NCBI RefSeq assembly: GCF_003425985.1
Contig: NZ_CP022985.1
Coordinates: 1,711,501-1,775,500 of the forward strand
Reading direction: 5' to 3'
Length of the DNA: 64,000 bases
Source: Mariniflexile sp. TRM1-10
Lineage (GTDB): Bacteria; Bacteroidota; Bacteroidia; Flavobacteriales; Flavobacteriaceae
How positions within the stretch are numbered: the first letter of the stretch is position 1; the number at the start of each line of letters is the position of its first letter. Positions 46,809 to 55,217 of this stretch are shown here, piece by piece. The notes below the pieces were generated by a model. The model was not told where the DNA came from and ran no database searches. It worked only from the letters and a program-made list of their open reading frames with translations. The translations under genes were made by a program, and so were the position numbers.

Positions 46809-47025
46809 TGAACTCATTTTGACTTTTTTCAATTGGCTGCAAAATGATCTTTTTGCCCCATATTTTACCTGTTTTTTCACTCCGTAGCGCTGCTATGAAG
46901 TGCTAAAAAGCTAAAATCTGGAACTGGACGGAGCGTATAAAAATAACCCAGTGGGTTATTTTAGCGAACGAGCCAGCTTGCGTAAAGGATATTTTCGCTT
47001 CAATCAAAAAAGTCAAGATAGTTCA
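46809..47025. repeat. Short inverted-repeat element, copy B, in the thi operon leader
   Basis: Ends TTGAACTCATTTTGACTTTTTTC and the complement of ATGAACTATCTTGACTTTTTTG match the ends of copy A (3.6 kb). Inside are a ccgtagcgctgctatg motif and the 11-bp-arm palindrome aaaataaccca-g-tgggttatttt (46940-46962). No frame. It lies between the riboswitch terminator (47057) and the thiS start (46789). Confidence 0.7.
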
Positions 47026-47056
47026 TTGTAAACAGTAAGGGAAGCAAATAAGCTTT

Positions 47057-47087
47057 GAAAAAAGACACTTTCAGAAATGAAGTGTTT
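47057..47087 (-). terminator. Riboswitch-associated terminator of the thi operon
   Basis: On the minus strand ACACTTCATTTCTGAAAGTGT folds into a stem followed by CTTTTTT. It lies about 50 bp after the TPP aptamer and is the likely expression platform that ends transcription when TPP is bound. Confidence 0.75.
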
Positions 47088-47131
47088 AATGAAAAGGTGT
47101 GCTAGCGTATATTGCAATACACTATTCAACT

Positions 47132-47210
47132 TTTCCCTTCGTTGGTACTAACCAAATCAGGTTCAAAGGGTATGTCTCAGTTCTATCTGTTTTAGAACAC
47201 CCCTAAAGTT
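47132..47210 (-). promoter_or_regulatory. TPP riboswitch (THI element) of the thi operon
   Basis: Read on the minus strand: GGGGTGTTC..., then CTGAGA, then ACCCTTTGAACCTGAT, TTGGTTAGTACCAACG and AAGGGA, all in order, which is the full conserved core of the thi-box aptamer. It senses thiamine pyrophosphate and switches the downstream thiS-C-E-D-E-G-H genes. Confidence 0.97.
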
Positions 47211-47217
47211 TACATAG

Positions 47218-47249
47218 CGAAGGTATTAAAAAAAATAGAGGTAGCACAA
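47218..47249 (-). promoter_or_regulatory. Promoter of the thi operon (TTG-N21-TACCTTCG)
   Basis: TTG (47249-47247) followed after 21 bp by TACCTTCG (47225-47218), one base from TAnnTTTG, just upstream of the riboswitch. Confidence 0.5.
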
Positions 47250-47408
47250 TTTATTTGATAATTAATGCGAATTAAGGACTGGGTTTTAAAGAATATTAAT
47301 ATTTAGTAAATTGATTTTCAGTATTTTCCAAAATTCACACCTTTGGAAAAGCTATCTCTTTGATTCATAAGGCTCATTTTCAACCCTTGATTTGCATCAG
47401 TAACAAAA

Positions 47409-47437
47409 AAAGGCTTCTTTTTATTCAAGAAGCCTTT
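47409..47437 (-). terminator. Terminator after the M1 peptidase gene
   Basis: AAAGGCTTCTT and AAGAAGCCTTT form a stem with A/T runs; lies 24 bp after the stop of the minus-strand M1 peptidase. Confidence 0.85.
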
Positions 47438-47460
47438 AGTATAAAAAAAAACATGAAAAA

Positions 47461-49296
47461 TTACTTTTTATTATTCACCTTATTAATGTCTGCCATTAGG
47501 TTTTTAGGGTCTATTTCTACGCTTTTCACCGCTTTTTTAGTTGTAAAGGTATAGGTAGGATATGCCCAAGCCCAATCTTTTATGAGGGTGGCTTTGGTTG
47601 GTTTTTCACCACGCATCATTTGTAACGGGATATAAAAATCTTCGGTATTGCCATCGGTGTAAGTAACGCTAACATCAATAGGCATAGGCATTAAACCAAT
47701 ACGCTCTAAAGTTATGTTGTTGCCTTCTATGGTTTTTACGTTATAATCAATCGTGTTTGTGGTTTGTGCAAAATCGGTTAAATACCAATCGAGCTCTAAG
47801 CCTGAAACTTTTTCGGCAGTACGGATAATATCTAGAGGTGTAGGGTGTTTAAAAGCAAAATCGTCAAAATATTTTTTAATGGTTTTTGCTAAGTTTTCTT
47901 CACCTATAATATAACCCAATTGGGCTAAAAACACGGCACCTTTACTATATGCCGAAATACCATAGGATTGGTTGTATTGATAGCGGTCTGCATGTGTGGT
48001 AAGCGGTTGTTCTTTACCCGATTTTGCTAAATAAATGTAGTTATTATAGGCATCTACTACTGGGTTGGTGTTGCCTTGGTTCATAACCTCGTTCATGGCC
48101 AAATCGCTTATATAACTGGTAAAACCTTCGTCCATCCATTCGTGTTTGGCCTCGTTGGTAGCCAATAAAAACTGAAACCAAGTATGCGCCATTTCATGTG
48201 CCGTAACCCCTACCAAGCTGCCGTAACTACGCTGTCCGGTAATAAGCGTACACATGGCATACTCCATACCACCATCACCCCCTTGAATAACGGAATATTG
48301 CTTATATGGGTAAGAGCCAATATGTTTGCTAAAATATTGCATAAGTTCAACCGTTTTTGGTTGCATTTTTTTCCAGCGTTCTTTTTGTTCGTTGCTTAAC
48401 GTATTTTTGTATAAAAAGTGAAGCATCGGGCCATCAGGCACTTGCATGGTATCGTGGATATAGTGGGGATCGGCAGCCCAAGTAAAATCGTGTACATTGG
48501 GTGCTACAAAATGCCAAGTTAATTTATTGGTATTTGGACGGTTTACAGTTCCTGTTTCATAGCCATAACCAATGTCGTTAGGGTTTTGTAAATAGCCTGT
48601 ACCACCAATAACGTAGTTTTTATCGATGCTGATTTTCACATCAAAATTGCCCCAAACACCATGAAACTCACGACCAATATAGGGGTCGGCATGCCAACCT
48701 TCAAAATCATATTCCGCCATTTTTGGGTACCATTGTGCCATAGATAAGGCAATATCTTCTTTACTATTCCTACCAGAACGACGGATTTGCAAAGGCACTT
48801 GAGCATCAAAATCCATCTCGAAAGTAACGCGTTCTCCTGGTAAAATGGGTTTTGCTAAATCAACTTCCAGAATCGTGCCTACGGTTTCGTGCTTTATGGT
48901 TTTTCCGTTTTGTTTTAACGAATGTACTTTTATAAAGCCAATTTCGTTAGGCTGTAATTTACTTATACGATCGCCTACTCTGGGATCTGGATCGGCAATG
49001 GTTTGCGATCGCACATCCATTTCGCTACCTGGTTGAAACGCATTAAAATATAAATGGTAATATACACGGTTTAAAACATCGGGTGAGTTATTGGTGTACA
49101 CTAAGGTTTGTTTGCCTTTGTATTGATAGGTATTTACATCCATATCAATAGCCATTTTATAATCGACGTGTTGTTGCCAATAACAAGAAGTTGTAGTGCT
49201 TTGATTTTGATAAGCTGTAGTTGTTGTGACGGGCTGTGCACTATTACATGACGAGAATGCCAAAACAGATAGTACAGAAATAATTAGTTGTTTCAT
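47461..49296 (-). CDS. M1 family metallopeptidase (lipoprotein)
   Basis: A 611-residue zinc aminopeptidase-fold protein. A lipoprotein signal ends at Cys17 (LAFSSCNS). The exopeptidase motif GGDGGMEYAM and the zinc site HEMAH (367-371) followed by the WMDEGFTSYI glutamate are intact. It lies alone with its own terminator and would digest peptides in the periplasm or at the outer surface. The C-terminal part (TTKKAVKSVEIDPKNLMADINKVNN) looks normal. Confidence 0.92.
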   Translation of the reverse strand: MKQLIISVLSVLAFSSCNSAQPVTTTTAYQNQSTTTSCYWQQHVDYKMAIDMDVNTYQYKGKQTLVYTNNSPDVLNRVYYHLYFNAFQPGSEMDVRSQTIADPDPRVGDRISKLQPNEIGFIKVHSLKQNGKTIKHETVGTILEVDLAKPILPGERVTFEMDFDAQVPLQIRRSGRNSKEDIALSMAQWYPKMAEYDFEGWHADPYIGREFHGVWGNFDVKISIDKNYVIGGTGYLQNPNDIGYGYETGTVNRPNTNKLTWHFVAPNVHDFTWAADPHYIHDTMQVPDGPMLHFLYKNTLSNEQKERWKKMQPKTVELMQYFSKHIGSYPYKQYSVIQGGDGGMEYAMCTLITGQRSYGSLVGVTAHEMAHTWFQFLLATNEAKHEWMDEGFTSYISDLAMNEVMNQGNTNPVVDAYNNYIYLAKSGKEQPLTTHADRYQYNQSYGISAYSKGAVFLAQLGYIIGEENLAKTIKKYFDDFAFKHPTPLDIIRTAEKVSGLELDWYLTDFAQTTNTIDYNVKTIEGNNITLERIGLMPMPIDVSVTYTDGNTEDFYIPLQMMRGEKPTKATLIKDWAWAYPTYTFTTKKAVKSVEIDPKNLMADINKVNNKK

Positions 49297-49317
49297 TTGT
49301 TTTGTTTTTTATAAGTG

Positions 49318-49555
49318 GAACTTGTATAAACTTTCTCAATTACCTAAAAAATTGCCTTTTTTTTGTCCATGCGCCTCCCGGCCCATTGGCTACGCCGAAT
49401 CTTCGATTTCACTAAAACAGTCCACTGGACTGTTTTTTAACGCTCTGTCCTGTCTTTTTTTATTTCCGTAGCCCAGCTATGCAAAGAAAAAAAGCCTTCA
49501 ATTAGGATACAAAAGGACTAATTTTCGGTTCAATTTAGAAAGTTTATACAAGTTC
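49318..49555. repeat. Short inverted-repeat element, copy C (MITE-like)
   Basis: Perfect 19-bp terminal inverted repeats, GAACTTGTATAAACTTTCT at 49318-49336 and its complement at 49537-49555. The inside has the palindrome aaaacagtcca-c-tggactgtttt (49414-49436) and a ccgtagcccagctatgc motif shared with copies A and B. No frame. It lies in the promoter region of the M1 peptidase gene. Confidence 0.85.
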
Positions 49556-49574
49556 GTGGTTTTAAAATAATAAA

Positions 49575-49739
49575 AAAATGAGGCTGTCTAAAAAGCCCTT
49601 TAAATTTAATTTGTCAGGTTGAGCTTGTCGAAACCGATATTGATTACCAGTAAGTTAAAATATTTCGACAAAGCCTGTGCTGAGCTTGTCGAAGTGCTCA
49701 ATATGACATAGAACTAGACTTTTTAGACAGCCTCATTTT
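49575..49739. repeat. Short inverted-repeat element, copy E, carrying REP-like repeats
   Basis: Perfect 21-bp terminal inverted repeats (ATGAGGCTGTCTAAAAAG within 49575-49595 and 49719-49739). Inside are two copies of the gagcttgtcgaa repeat seen at 9.7 kb. It lies just after the S8 peptidase gene and can form a long hairpin acting as a transcription end. Confidence 0.85.
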
Positions 49740-49794
49740 CAATATCTTAATAATTTTAAACTAAAATGTTTTCAGCTTTTTATAGCTATAAATT

Positions 49795-51405
49795 TTATTG
49801 AATAGACATTTTAGCCGCCATAATGAAGGCATTATAAGCATTAACAATGCGTCCTGTTTTAGATAAATCGGCAAAAGGTTTTATGTTATTGGTATCGCCA
49901 CCAACAACCACTTTTGTTTTAATGGCTAAACCAGAGTCCATAATGATTTGTTTTACTTGAGCCGCTGTTAATTTAGGATAGTATGAACGAATTAATGCCG
50001 CAACTCCAGCAACCGCAGGTGCCGCCATAGAAGTACCTCCTTTTGTATCATACTCGTTTTGTGGGGTTGTTGAATATATCTTAGCACCCGGAGCAAATAC
50101 ATCGACATTTTGTTTTCCGTAGTTAGAGAAATCTGCAACAATGTTCGAACCATATTTCGGTTCTAATGCACCCACTCGAATGTATGTATTAGAGATTTCT
50201 TGACCATTCACATTATCGTCTGGAAAATTAGATTCTACATCCACATTTTCACTGTCATTTCCAGCAGCATGTACAAATACTACGTCTTTATCGCTTGCAT
50301 ATTTAATAGCATCACGTACCCAATCGCTATGTGGAGAAAAGCTTTTTCCGAAGCTACCATTAATTATGGTTGCACCGTTATCAACAGCATAACGAATAGC
50401 TAAAGCAACATCTTTATCGTATTCATCTCCGTTTGGAACGGTTCTAACACTCATAATTTTTACATTGTTAGCCACACCATTAGCACCTTTACCATTGTTG
50501 CGCTCAGCAGCAATAATACCCGCTACGTGTGTTCCATGACTTTCACTTTTCTTTACTGGTTTTACGTTTCCGTTTCCATAAAATTTAGAATTCCAGTTAT
50601 TTGGGTCATCACCATTTACGCGCCCGTTAAAGTCTTTATTTAAGTTATAGTTTAAGCGGTCGTTAATGCTTTCTAAACCATCATTAATTTCTTTTAAGGC
50701 ATCTGCCATAGAATCCATGCCGTTGCTGTACATGTAATTTGCCACTTGAATAGCTTGAAGAAGCGCTTGGTCTTCAGTTTTAATGGCTTTTACCTCTTCT
50801 TTGGTATAACCTTTTTTTCCAAAATGTTTGGTAAGGATATCGTCTGTATTTTTTATTTGTTGGTAAATTTGATCGTATTGCGTTTTTCTACCTAACCATT
50901 TTTGGTATTCTGTTTCGTATAAAGCTTTTGCTCTTGCATAATCAGGATTGTTAGTATCACCACTGGCTATTATCCGTACATATTCTAATTGTTCGTTATA
51001 ACCATCACCTAAAAAATTCCAACCATGCACGTCGTCAATATAACCATTGTTATCATCATCTTTTCCATTGTTTGGAATTTCATCTTTATTGGTCCAAATG
51101 ACATCGTTTAAATCTTCGTGGTCTATATCAATTCCAGAATCTAAGACAGCAACAATAACGGTATTTCCTTTTTTGTTTTTGATAAGTTCGGTATAGGTTT
51201 TATCGACGCTCATTCCCGGAATGGTATCTTTTGCCAAGTCTAGATGGCCCCAATTGTGTTTTTCGTTTTCAGTTAATTCTGAAACTTTTAAAGGCGAACT
51301 GTCTATGTTTTCAATAGGCGTAGAAATAATGTTGGCAGTCCCTCCACAGCCAGAGAATAATACGGCAACAACCGCAGATAGCATTATTGTTTTAATTGTT
51401 TTCAT
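49795..51405 (-). CDS. S8 subtilisin-like serine protease, lipoprotein
   Basis: A 536-residue subtilase with a lipoprotein signal (Cys20 in LFSGCGG). Catalytic triad: Asp89 in VAVLDSGID, His290 in SHGTHVAG and Ser459 in GGTSMAAP. A large insertion of about 160 residues lies between Asp and His and includes acidic (NNGKDDDNNGYIDD) and helical charged segments, longer than in classical subtilisin. Otherwise the catalytic core is intact. Anchored at the cell surface or periplasm. Downstream of it lies repeat element E. Confidence 0.93.
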   Translation of the reverse strand: MKTIKTIMLSAVVAVLFSGCGGTANIISTPIENIDSSPLKVSELTENEKHNWGHLDLAKDTIPGMSVDKTYTELIKNKKGNTVIVAVLDSGIDIDHEDLNDVIWTNKDEIPNNGKDDDNNGYIDDVHGWNFLGDGYNEQLEYVRIIASGDTNNPDYARAKALYETEYQKWLGRKTQYDQIYQQIKNTDDILTKHFGKKGYTKEEVKAIKTEDQALLQAIQVANYMYSNGMDSMADALKEINDGLESINDRLNYNLNKDFNGRVNGDDPNNWNSKFYGNGNVKPVKKSESHGTHVAGIIAAERNNGKGANGVANNVKIMSVRTVPNGDEYDKDVALAIRYAVDNGATIINGSFGKSFSPHSDWVRDAIKYASDKDVVFVHAAGNDSENVDVESNFPDDNVNGQEISNTYIRVGALEPKYGSNIVADFSNYGKQNVDVFAPGAKIYSTTPQNEYDTKGGTSMAAPAVAGVAALIRSYYPKLTAAQVKQIIMDSGLAIKTKVVVGGDTNNIKPFADLSKTGRIVNAYNAFIMAAKMSIQ

Positions 51406-51432
51406 TTATTTGTTTTTGAATTAGTCACTTTT

Positions 51433-52293
51433 TTATTGGAATATATCTTGCGAGGTATAGATGTCTTTTAATCGGACCCCTTTTTCGGTGTTAGTTACAG
51501 TAATAATTTCATTATGGGCATCATGTTCTAAAAATAAATAATAATTATTGGAAGCAGCTATATTAAGGAATTTTTCTTTTTCGTCGAGCGTTAATAGTGG
51601 TCTGGTATCATAACCCATAACATAGGGTAGTGGTAAATGCCCAACGGTTGGCAATAAATCGGCCATAAAGGCGACGGTTATCTCTTTGTATTTGATAAGC
51701 GGAATCATTTGTTTATCGGTATGTCCGTTTGCAAAAAAGATATCGAAGCCCAATTCTGAATTTATAAGGGTATCACCTGTTGGAATAGTTGTAAAGTTAA
51801 GCTGTCCGCTTTCCTCCATAGGTAAAATATTTTCTTTTAAAAAGGAAACCTTTTCTCGTTTATTCGGTTGTGTTGCCCATTGCCAATGGTCTTTATTACT
51901 CCAAAAAAGGGCGTTTTTAAATGCGGGTTCGTAACCTGTTTTGTCATGATTCCATTGAATGCTTCCACCACAATGGTCGAAATGTAAGTGGGTCATAAAA
52001 ACATCGGTAATATCATCACGATGAAAACCATGCTTTTTAAGTGATCCATCTAAGCTATGGTTTCCCCATAAATAGTAGTAGCCATAAAACTTGCTGGATT
52101 GCTTGTTGCCCATACCCGTATCAATTAAAATAAGTCGATTGCCATCTTCAATAAGTAAGCATCTGGTGGTAAGATCTATCATATTATTGGCATCGGCAGG
52201 GTTTGTAGTTTGCCATAATGATTTTGGAACGACGCCAAACATGGCACCACCATCTAATTTAAAATTTCCAGAGTTTACCGAATATAACTGCAT
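51433..52293 (-). CDS. MBL-fold metallo-hydrolase
   Basis: A 286-residue beta-lactamase-fold hydrolase: HLHFDH (102-107) plus a late His/Asp set (FANGHTDKQMIPLI, LEHDAHNE) for two zinc ions. The layout resembles quorum-quenching lactonase-like and related MBL proteins, but substrate is not determinable. No signal peptide. It is 27 bp upstream of the S8 protease gene on the same strand. Confidence 0.88.
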   Translation of the reverse strand: MQLYSVNSGNFKLDGGAMFGVVPKSLWQTTNPADANNMIDLTTRCLLIEDGNRLILIDTGMGNKQSSKFYGYYYLWGNHSLDGSLKKHGFHRDDITDVFMTHLHFDHCGGSIQWNHDKTGYEPAFKNALFWSNKDHWQWATQPNKREKVSFLKENILPMEESGQLNFTTIPTGDTLINSELGFDIFFANGHTDKQMIPLIKYKEITVAFMADLLPTVGHLPLPYVMGYDTRPLLTLDEKEKFLNIAASNNYYLFLEHDAHNEIITVTNTEKGVRLKDIYTSQDIFQ

Positions 52294-52459
52294 CTAGGGC
52301 TTGAAATAAAATATGTTGCAAATTACTAAAAACGTTAATGAGAAGTCAAAAATCATTGCGTTTATTAGATTTATTTAACATTTTGTTATTTTTAATTAAG
52401 TAAAACATTCTTTTGAAACCTTCAAAAATTCGATTAGATTTATAAAATAAACTTTTAAG

Positions 52460-52831
52460 ATGTTGCTAAAAGATATTATTGAAACACAGTTAAAAATAAA
52501 AAAAATGAATCTCTTACGGTTCGGGCGAGATTTTAAACCTGATGAAGAGATTATTTTAAGGGACTATCTTGCTATTGAGCGCACGCGTTTGGCAAATGAA
52601 CGCACGTTACTTTCTTACGTTAGGTCTTCATTGTATTTGTTGTTGGGAGGTATTGCTTTTTTTCAACTGGAAATTTTTCCGAATTTCAAATATTTAGCTT
52701 TTGCTTCACTTTTTTTTAGCGCCCTTTTTTTTGTTATAGGAATTTATCGATTCACATTACTAAAGAAGAGTTTGAAGAGATTATATTATACGTTTGAATC
52801 CACCAATGAATCCGCCAAGGAGGAAAGTTAA
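52460..52831 (+). CDS. DUF202 family membrane protein
   Basis: A 123-residue protein with the DUF202 signature DYLAIERTRLANERTLLSYVRSSLYLLLGG followed by two membrane segments (about 65-85 and 87-107) and a short basic tail. Function unknown. A Met at residue 16 is an alternative start. Single gene. Confidence 0.8.
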   Translation: MLLKDIIETQLKIKKMNLLRFGRDFKPDEEIILRDYLAIERTRLANERTLLSYVRSSLYLLLGGIAFFQLEIFPNFKYLAFASLFFSALFFVIGIYRFTLLKKSLKRLYYTFESTNESAKEES

Positions 52832-52839
52832 TTTATGGC

Positions 52840-52967
52840 AAGTGGTGGATTTTAATCAAAAATGGGTTTAATTTCATAACGTTTTGTGTCAAATGAAGAA
52901 TTGATTCCGCTTTGAGATTCCATATGTTCTGCGTCGAGGCAATTCATGTTCGATTTTTAAAATAAAA
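52840..52967 (+). repeat. Dispersed ~126-bp repeat, copy 1 (left edge of accessory region)
   Basis: About 80% identical by eye to 62715-62840, same orientation: aagtggNggattttaatcaaa at the start, cgctttgagatNcca in the middle, gaggcaattcatgttcgattt at the end. The rest of 52968-53173 shows nothing I can name. Confidence 0.8.
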
Positions 52968-53223
52968 TTTTCAGACAATAAGTACCAAAGATTAAATCTG
53001 CAAAAACCCCTATAAATAAAGGCTTTACAACTATTTTATGATTTTTTGGGTATATTGTCAAATGCAGGGAAAAGTAAAGATTACCAAAAGTAAGGTTACC
53101 AAAACGTTACTTTTGATATTCACAGAATATTCTATCAATAGTTGTTTTTCAGTATTTTATACCTTGATCCATATTGTTTCCCGACTCACTTATTTTTAAT
53201 TTTAACATTAAGAATTGTGAGTT

Positions 53224-53431
53224 ATGGAAACAACAAAAGGATCAACGTTCAAGGTATTGTTCTACCTTAAAAAAGAATGCACCAAAGAAAAACGGAATGG
53301 TACCGATTATGTGCAGGATAACCATTAACGGCAGGCAATCCGCATTTAGCTCAAAGCTTGACATCAATGCTTCAAACTGGGATCTGAAATACGGCAGGGT
53401 TTTAGGTAAAAGCAGGGAAGTTTGTGGATGA
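53224..53431 (+). pseudogene. Tyrosine-recombinase/integrase N-terminal fragment, frameshifted
   Basis: The frame starting METTKGSTFKVLFYLKK at 53224 continues in another frame as KNAPKKNGMVPIMCRITINGRQSAFSSKLDINASNWDLKYGRVLGKSRE, the arm-binding domain of Bacteroidota phage-type integrases. A shift near 53272 and a stop after GKSREVCG end it; the catalytic domain is absent. Left-over of an integrated element. Confidence 0.8.
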
Positions 53432-53603
53432 AAAATGGGGTATAAAAAAGTAGGATCATTAAATCCTGCTTTCTTCTTTTGAAGAAGATAAATAAACAAA
53501 TTTCTTGAAACGAACAATCCCCGCAGAAGCCATAGGGGTATTTTACTCGTTTCATTTTGTCCTAAAGGTACAAAAATCAAAATTTATTTATAACACCTCA
53601 CCC

Positions 53604-53643
53604 AAAACTGCCTGACAGTTTTGACCTCTCCTTAAGGAGAGGT
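53604..53643. repeat. Paired palindromes of a REP-like element
   Basis: aaaactg...cagtttt (53604-53622) followed by the perfect 20-bp palindrome acctctccttaaggagaggt (53624-53643). It lies 140 bp after the stop of the ClC gene on the minus strand and may act as a terminator. Confidence 0.75.
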
Positions 53644-53782
53644 AGAAGTGGGAACTCCAGGCTAGCCCCGAGGAATTCTTTAGATTAAACCGTAATTTAT
53701 TCTTCTATTTCAATAAATGTTTTTTCCACCTAAATTTGAGTAGTAAAGACATGCTTGTGTCTTATCATTTTGATATGGTTTT

Positions 53783-55051
53783 TCATTCTTTCTCCAGTTG
53801 CGAACCTATAAAAGGTATTCTTGGAGCTAAAAAATAGCCTGTTAAACTCGCAAAAAGGATTGGAATGAAATGTCCGAAACCCGTTAAAGTTGCCAATAAA
53901 ATGGTCGTACTCATTGGCGTTCGAGTAACACAAGCATTAATTGCTGCCATACAGCTAACAATTGCTAACGTCAGATTTATTGTTGGGAACAATTGATAAA
54001 TTATCAGTCCCAATGTTGCTCCTACGAAAAACAAGGGGATAATGAACCCTCCTCTCCAACCGGATGTCACGGTTATTGAAATGGCTATGATTTTAAAAAT
54101 CAAAATTGTAAACAACAAAGTCAAAGAAAAATTCCCTGATAATAGTTCGTTAATCTCGTGATGTCCGAAGTATCGGGTTAATGGGAAGTAAAATGCTATG
54201 ACACCTAGTAGAACTCCCCCAATGAGTGTTTTGACATAAATAGGTATCGGTCTTTTCTCGAAAATTGATTTGAAAAATTTGGTGCAAAAAATAAAAGCCC
54301 ATCCAAAAACAGCTCCAATTATTGCGAACAGCACGGCATAACCAAAATCAAAAATTCCTGAATATTCATACGCAGATAAATCCCATATTGGTCCAAGACC
54401 CAAATGAATGATCAAGGCAAATACCAAATAGCTAAAACAACTTGCCACAAATGCAGGAATAATGGCTTTGTAATACTCCACGGCGTGTTTATGATGAAGT
54501 ATTTCCAACGAAAACAAGCTACCGCCCAATGGCGCTCCAAATAAGGCTGTAAAGCCTGATGCCATTCCTGCAATACTCAATGACCTTAATTCCTCCCCTT
54601 TAAGTCGGAACAACTTTCCTATCCAAGTACCTGTCGAGCCTGTTACTTGTACTAATGGCGCTTCTGGTCCGAGACTTCCACCTGATGCTACGCACAACAA
54701 CGAGGATAGTACCATGGAAGGATTGTTTTTGGGGTCTAGTTTTCCCTTATTAAAACGGATATTGTTTACGATCAAATGTATTTCTCCCGGGTCTCCAATA
54801 AAGTGAATGATCAAACCTGCTAAAAGGCCGCAGGTTGCCATTACGGGAATTACATGCCAACCACTAAAAAAAGCCAATTGGTGCGTTAGAAATTCAAGCA
54901 CAATCCAATAAAATCCCGCTATTATTCCACCTACCAATCCGAGAAAAGCCCACAATAAAAAAGTCCGACTGAAAACAAAAGGGTTGAATCGGACAGGTTG
55001 GTCTAAAATATTTAAGTACGTTACTAATTTTCTTCTTCGTTTTAATTTCAC
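53783..55051 (-). CDS. Voltage-gated ClC-type chloride channel/antiporter family protein
   Basis: A 422-residue membrane protein with 10-12 predicted segments. Ion-path signatures: GSLGPEAPLVQVTG (with the Glu of the GREGP position replaced by a GPEAP form), GMASGFTALFGAPLGG, and SGWRGGFIIPLFFVGA plus ACVTRTPMS near the C-terminus. The second internal repeat is present. Whether it is a channel or a Cl-/H+ antiporter cannot be decided. Part of the accessory region with the K+/H+ antiporter gene upstream. Confidence 0.85.
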   Translation of the reverse strand: MKLKRRRKLVTYLNILDQPVRFNPFVFSRTFLLWAFLGLVGGIIAGFYWIVLEFLTHQLAFFSGWHVIPVMATCGLLAGLIIHFIGDPGEIHLIVNNIRFNKGKLDPKNNPSMVLSSLLCVASGGSLGPEAPLVQVTGSTGTWIGKLFRLKGEELRSLSIAGMASGFTALFGAPLGGSLFSLEILHHKHAVEYYKAIIPAFVASCFSYLVFALIIHLGLGPIWDLSAYEYSGIFDFGYAVLFAIIGAVFGWAFIFCTKFFKSIFEKRPIPIYVKTLIGGVLLGVIAFYFPLTRYFGHHEINELLSGNFSLTLLFTILIFKIIAISITVTSGWRGGFIIPLFFVGATLGLIIYQLFPTINLTLAIVSCMAAINACVTRTPMSTTILLATLTGFGHFIPILFASLTGYFLAPRIPFIGSQLEKE

Positions 55052-55217
55052 TTTTTCGTTTCTGTTTTATATGGCATACAATGTTCGGCAACTACCCGAA
55101 GGTGGAGTACTTCACTGTTAATGTACCACGAATTTTGATAGAAGTACAAAGCTTGACATAACCACAGAACCATCACTTTTGGGTAGGTACTGCTGGCTGC
55201 TATGCTTTTTTGTTACG

